Positions 14,330-17,887 of a DNA stretch of 17,887 bases are shown piece by piece (position 1 is the first letter of the stretch; every line of letters begins with the position of its first letter). The DNA comes from an uncultured Clostridia bacterium (lineage in GTDB: Bacteria > Bacillota > Clostridia > Peptostreptococcales > Anaerovoracaceae): assembly GCA_934256595.1 (NCBI GenBank), contig CAKQOW010000052.1, forward strand, positions 1 to 17,887, in the 5' to 3' direction. The notes below the pieces were generated by a model. That model saw nothing but the letters and a program-made list of their open reading frames with translations, ran no database searches and was not told the DNA's origin. A program made the position numbers and the translations under genes.

Positions 14330-16018
14330 CTACTTCTGTTTTTCTCCTTGAGGTCTGCAGGTAAGTGCTTCTCGCTGCAGCTTTCTCGGATCTTTTTCCA
14401 GTGACCATTCCGCGCCCATAACCATTGTGTTTCTGTCCTTTGCATCATAGGTCTTCCATTCAGGAATAAGTTCATTGTTAGGGTTGCCCGATTTTGCAAA
14501 GTTATACCAAGCGCTCATAGCCATTGCCTGCAGGTTTTCAGGGTCCTTTGCCGGATCTCCCGTAAGCTCATTGTAGCCGTCTGCACTGTTTCCGAGAGCA
14601 AATACACACGCATAGGAGTGCTGGGCTCTGCCGTACGGAGATACCTCTGCCTCCATGTCATTGCTTTCACAGTATTCAATTACGCTTTCCGGCTCCTGCG
14701 CATATGTCCAGTAGAACTTGTATACCTCTGTATATTCTGAAAGAGCTTCCGCTTCATATTCGGTTCCCTGCGCATAGCACATATCATTGTAAAGGTCAGT
14801 CATCGCTTCCACCTTATCTGTTTTGGTGTCAAGATATGCCTCCAGATCGAAATTAGGCGTTCCGTCTGCGCTGATCGGATTTATGAAGTATTTTGCTTTC
14901 TTATCTCCTCTGTTTTTGCTGTCGTTGGTTATATACCATTCCACGCCTTCAGGATCTTCTAATACTCCGCCGTTTTCATAATCATATGCAGCCCAGTCGT
15001 TTTCACCGTTAGTGCAGCCTATCATTATCTTTATGCCTTCTGCAGAGCCGTCACATATATCATCCCACCACGTTTTTGAGATTATTTTTCCGTCTGCATA
15101 GATGTTTGACAGGCCCGAAAGGTTTTCAAAGATGTCGGAAAGACCGTTTTCTTTGATCTCCTCATCTGAAAGAGCAAGAAATTCATCCAGAGTGCCTATG
15201 CCAAGCTCATCATAAATCATATCAGCAACCTTGAGCTTCTCAGCCTCTGTCTGCTGAGCTATAAACGGCGCGCCCGACTCTATAATTGCTTTCTGGAAAT
15301 ACTGAGTCGCTTCAGGCATTGAAAGCATATATGATATTGCCATGCCTCCGCAGGACTGTCCGCATACAGTTACATTTGCAGGATCGCCTCCCCAGCTTGA
15401 AATGTTCTCATTAATCCACTTGAGAGCCTGAATCTGATCCAGTATCCAGAGATTAACGGCATCATAATATTCATCGGTATAGCCCTCAAGGCCTGTCAGG
15501 TCGATTGAGCCAAACAGGTTTGTTCTGTAGTTGATGCTTACATAAACCATATCCTCACCGTCAGCAAGGCCTTTTACCATAGAGTCGCCCTCATACATCG
15601 GATCATTGCTTCCGCCGTTCATAAATCCGCCGCCGTGTATAAAGACAAATACCGGCTTATCTTCTGTTTTGCTGTCCTTAGTCCAGATATTCAGGTTCAG
15701 ACAATCTTCTGAAAGTTCTCCCTGAGAAGCTACCTCAACTTCATTGTACGGTTGAGTACAGCAAGGACCCCACTTGGTTGCATCAATAACATCTTCTGCA
15801 GTTGTTGTTACGTCCTCTGCTCTTTTCCATCTTTGTACCGGTGCTGCATATCTTATGCCGAGATACTCCTCAATTCCGTCAACCGAATTCCCTGTATAAA
15901 TACCGGTAGGAGCCTCAACCTTCGGTGTGCCGCTATCCTTTGAGCAACCTGTAATTATAAATGCGCATATGACAATCAGAGACAATCCAAAGGTTGCTAA
16001 TAAACACTTTTTAATCAT
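14330..16018 (-). CDS. Type-B carboxylesterase lipoprotein with GQSCG nucleophile elbow
   Basis: The 562-residue product begins with a lipoprotein signal (MIKKCLLA, hydrophobic core, IITGC with Cys25 as lipidation site), so it is membrane-anchored outside the cell. The rest matches the COesterase alpha/beta-hydrolase family: YLGIRYAAP, EDCLNLNIWT, the oxyanion motif HGGGF, WINENISSWGGDP and the nucleophile elbow GQSCGG with Ser222, where most members have GESAGG. His467 in GRAQHSYACVF is the likely catalytic His, two residues closer to the VF than in its neighbour. The acid is Glu339 or Asp341 in TNGEND; alignment is uncertain. The frame also has an ATG at 16024, but AGGAGG lies only one base from it and seven from the ATG at 16018, so I chose the latter. 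It is a paralogue of the next upstream gene. Substrate is unknown. Confidence 0.9.
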   Translation of the reverse strand: MIKKCLLATFGLSLIVICAFIITGCSKDSGTPKVEAPTGIYTGNSVDGIEEYLGIRYAAPVQRWKRAEDVTTTAEDVIDATKWGPCCTQPYNEVEVASQGELSEDCLNLNIWTKDSKTEDKPVFVFIHGGGFMNGGSNDPMYEGDSMVKGLADGEDMVYVSINYRTNLFGSIDLTGLEGYTDEYYDAVNLWILDQIQALKWINENISSWGGDPANVTVCGQSCGGMAISYMLSMPEATQYFQKAIIESGAPFIAQQTEAEKLKVADMIYDELGIGTLDEFLALSDEEIKENGLSDIFENLSGLSNIYADGKIISKTWWDDICDGSAEGIKIMIGCTNGENDWAAYDYENGGVLEDPEGVEWYITNDSKNRGDKKAKYFINPISADGTPNFDLEAYLDTKTDKVEAMTDLYNDMCYAQGTEYEAEALSEYTEVYKFYWTYAQEPESVIEYCESNDMEAEVSPYGRAQHSYACVFALGNSADGYNELTGDPAKDPENLQAMAMSAWYNFAKSGNPNNELIPEWKTYDAKDRNTMVMGAEWSLEKDPRKLQREALTCRPQGEKQK

Positions 16019-16060
16019 TTTCATTCCTCCTTCAACCTGTAATTTACGATTATTATCCGG

Positions 16061-16089
16061 ATTTTATCATTAGATCTCATATTCGTCTA
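16061..16089 (-). promoter_or_regulatory. Candidate promoter of the first esterase gene
   Basis: TAGACG (16084-16089) and TAAAAT (16061-16066) are 17 bp apart on the minus strand with a TGA extended -10, about 42 bp before the chosen start. It implies the two esterase genes are separately transcribed. Confidence 0.5.
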
Positions 16090-16195
16090 TTATCCTACTG
16101 GATACCATATTGAATTTTCCGAAAGAGAACGGCACTATACAACTGATATTCTTACATCTGACAGATAAATTTCAGAACAAATCGAAAATAAAGGG

Positions 16196-16236
16196 AACTG
16201 CCATAACAAAATACAATCTATTATGGCAGTTTTTTG
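16196..16236. terminator. Strong hairpin between the two esterase genes
   Basis: AACTGCCATAA (16196-16206) and TTATGGCAGTT (16221-16231) form a perfect 11-bp stem with a 14-base loop. On the minus strand it begins about 30 bp after the stop of the upstream esterase gene and is followed by CCCTTTATTTT, so it can act as that gene's terminator. The better T-run (TTTTTT, 16230-16235) is on the plus strand, where no gene is seen upstream. Confidence 0.7.
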
Positions 16237-16263
16237 ATATGTTATCTGATTTTTATCCTTTGA

Positions 16264-17887
16264 TTAATTCAGATAGTATTTTACAAAAGGCTCAATAAGC
16301 TTTCTTTGTTCAGAGAGAGGATCATTAACCATTATCAGTGAATTATCATTTCCCACATCCAGAGTTTCTCTCTTGCTGACAGAATACTGTTTCCATTCGA
16401 ACTCTTTTATAGACGGATCGCCTGTTCTGGCGAATTGAGCCCACATTCTAGAAATCTTTCCGGCAAGATCTTTATCTACAGTTTCAGAATATCCGGTTCC
16501 GTCTGCACGATTAAAGACATAAGGAAGCTCAGCAGCATGACATGAACCGAAAAAGTCCATATCATCTTTTTCTTTTTCGAAATAGTACATATATGTGTTA
16601 CCTCCCGCCGATGCATGTGCATAAGCTGTATCAATGGAAGGCACTCTAAATGCAGTTTCATTTGCAAGTTCTGTGTACTGCCATATTTTCTCGTCTTCAC
16701 CACATATGGAAAGGAATTTTTTGATATTTTTCTTCTCTTCCGACGATGCAATGCTCATAGTTTTCTGGTATTTTGCCCCTACAATATATTCTTCATATAT
16801 TGCCTTGTTTTGTTCAACTCCTTCTTCATCCATTTCGGTAACCGGCTTTTCACCTGTCTCATTAATCCAGTATCTCCATTCATCAGAATTTGTTCCTGTT
16901 ATAAAATCAACATCTCTGTTTACGCCTTCTCGAAGCGCTTCATACGGTTCCTCCGGCACAAGTCCATTTCCCCCTCGCAGCGGCATATTCACAAAGTCAT
17001 TTAAGCAAATGCCTTCTTCATCATAGGACGTATATATTTCTTCAAGTTCTTCCTCAGGGATTGCAATCAGGTCTTTCATATTCTTTGCTCCGGTTTTCTC
17101 AAGGAGTAATTCTGTCAGTCCCAATTCATCATACTGTTCCTGGCTGAATGTGAGGTTAAGCGATCCCGACTGTGCGATTGCATGGTTAAACAGTCCCTCT
17201 GCCTGTTCACAGGCCATAAGGTAGGAAACATACGCCCCACCTGCCGATTCTCCGAATACCATGATGTTTTCAGGGTCTCCGCCAAAACTTTCTGCATTCT
17301 GTTTAATCCATTTAAGCGCCTGTATAATATCCAGAACACTTAAATAGGTTGACTCTTTATATTCTTCACCTCCGGGCACCTTTGAAAAGTCAATCAGACC
17401 ATACATCCCCAGCCTATAGTTTATTGTAACTACTGCGACATCTTCATTATCCTCTGCAATATATCTGCCACTGAAGTGATCATCATCACTTGAGCTTCCC
17501 CAGTTAAAACCTCCTCCATGAATATATACCATAACAGCTTTTCCTTTGGTCTTTATATCCTTTGTCCATATGTTCAGCGACAGACAATCCTCACCTTTTT
17601 CATTGAATGAAGCAGGAACAGAAAAGGTTTCATACTGAATCGCTGCTTTACCATAGGAATCTGCAGCAAAGATTTCATCGCTTTTTTCAACAGGCTGAGG
17701 CGCTTTCCACCGCAATTCCCCTGTCGGTGCCTGTGCATAAGGAATTCCTTTAAACGATTCGACTCCATTATCTTCTACTGTTCCGGTAAAGGTTCCATTG
17801 TAGCAGATAATCTGCGGCGCCTCTTTTGAGGTGCCGTTTCCACATCCCGCAAGCACTATGACAAACATAAGCGAAACCACTATACCA
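16264..17887 (-). CDS. Type-B carboxylesterase lipoprotein, canonical GESAG (5' end outside window)
   Basis: The frame contains a GTG at 17880, but a start there would leave MVSLMFVIVLAGC, a lipoprotein signal with no positively charged N-region. The frame stays open to the window edge, so the true start almost surely lies beyond it. Residue numbers here count from that GTG. Cys13 in LAGC is the lipidation site. Family motifs follow: ESFKGIPYAQAPTGELRWK, EDCLSLNIWT, the oxyanion HGGGF at 121-125, FGGDPENIMVFGESAGG with nucleophile Ser212, GTNSDEW with acid Glu334, and GSCHAAELPYVF with His448. The triad is complete and canonical. The protein is about the same size as the esterase downstream and clearly a paralogue; the two probably arose by tandem duplication. 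Its job is hydrolysis of carboxylic esters at the cell surface; the substrate is unknown. Confidence 0.92.
   Translation of the reverse strand, partial: GIVVSLMFVIVLAGCGNGTSKEAPQIICYNGTFTGTVEDNGVESFKGIPYAQAPTGELRWKAPQPVEKSDEIFAADSYGKAAIQYETFSVPASFNEKGEDCLSLNIWTKDIKTKGKAVMVYIHGGGFNWGSSSDDDHFSGRYIAEDNEDVAVVTINYRLGMYGLIDFSKVPGGEEYKESTYLSVLDIIQALKWIKQNAESFGGDPENIMVFGESAGGAYVSYLMACEQAEGLFNHAIAQSGSLNLTFSQEQYDELGLTELLLEKTGAKNMKDLIAIPEEELEEIYTSYDEEGICLNDFVNMPLRGGNGLVPEEPYEALREGVNRDVDFITGTNSDEWRYWINETGEKPVTEMDEEGVEQNKAIYEEYIVGAKYQKTMSIASSEEKKNIKKFLSICGEDEKIWQYTELANETAFRVPSIDTAYAHASAGGNTYMYYFEKEKDDMDFFGSCHAAELPYVFNRADGTGYSETVDKDLAGKISRMWAQFARTGDPSIKEFEWKQYSVSKRETLDVGNDNSLIMVNDPLSEQRKLIEPFVKYYLN

Noticed and set aside
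16110..16298. 62-codon plus-strand frame between the esterase genes
   Set aside because: It runs through the hairpin terminator and into the opposite gene, and shows no ribosome binding site or recognisable protein.
1..17887. Mobile element, prophage, CRISPR array, tRNA or rRNA
   Set aside because: I saw no transposase or integrase motifs, no regularly spaced repeats and no cloverleaf or rRNA signatures by eye; only a profile search could exclude them fully.

Overview
The window looks like an ordinary chromosomal stretch from a low-to-mid GC Gram-positive anaerobe, most likely a Clostridia-type Bacillota. The grounds are strong AGGAGG-like ribosome binding sites, extended -10 promoters, lipobox-bearing secreted enzymes, Ig-like (BIG2) surface modules and the yhbY-truA-dCMP deaminase gene order. 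I see no insertion sequence, prophage, CRISPR array, tRNA or rRNA. Placement below phylum/class is not supported by anything I can compute here.

Layout. (1) 1-1909: the N-terminal 479 codons of a secreted surface protein on the minus strand, divergent from a small XRE-family regulator. Four copies of a GCCTATACA-type half-site lie in the 137 bp between them. (2) 2046-5042, minus strand: a compact operon yhbY - truA - dCMP deaminase - MATE transporter, with a promoter in front and a hairpin terminator behind. (3) 5058-5726: an orphan type IV prepilin peptidase, divergent from (4) 5850-8663, plus strand: a soluble hybrid histidine kinase (HisKA-HATPase-REC-Hpt), then a THEP1-like NTPase that appears to have its own promoter giving a leaderless mRNA, overlapping a DUF4213/DUF364 gene. 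(5) 8667-10239, minus strand: DUF554 membrane protein and DUF169 protein as a two-gene operon with a clear promoter, convergent on the DUF364 gene and sharing its bidirectional terminator. (6) 10250-12962, minus strand: a single gene for a secreted protein with two BIG2 domains and two C39-like papain-fold domains; an inverted repeat sits on its promoter. (7) 13077-14325, plus strand: a single-gene unit for a G3E-family P-loop GTPase with a divergent cysteine motif and C-terminus. (8) 14330-17887, minus strand: two tandem type-B carboxylesterase lipoproteins; the upstream one runs off the window end.

How it fits together. The housekeeping operon covers ribosome assembly, tRNA modification and pyrimidine nucleotide supply, with an efflux pump appended. 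Three units (surface protein, tandem C39 protein, two esterases) are exported. The NTPase, DUF364, DUF169 and G3E genes belong to families suspected of metal or cofactor handling, but nothing here proves they act together. Several start codons were moved from the longest possible frame to the start with the better ribosome binding site (DUF554, C39 protein, G3E GTPase, first esterase). I found no convincing new multi-gene system; the most checkable leads are the regulator/operator array, the leaderless NTPase promoter, the tandem C39 protein and the atypical G3E GTPase.
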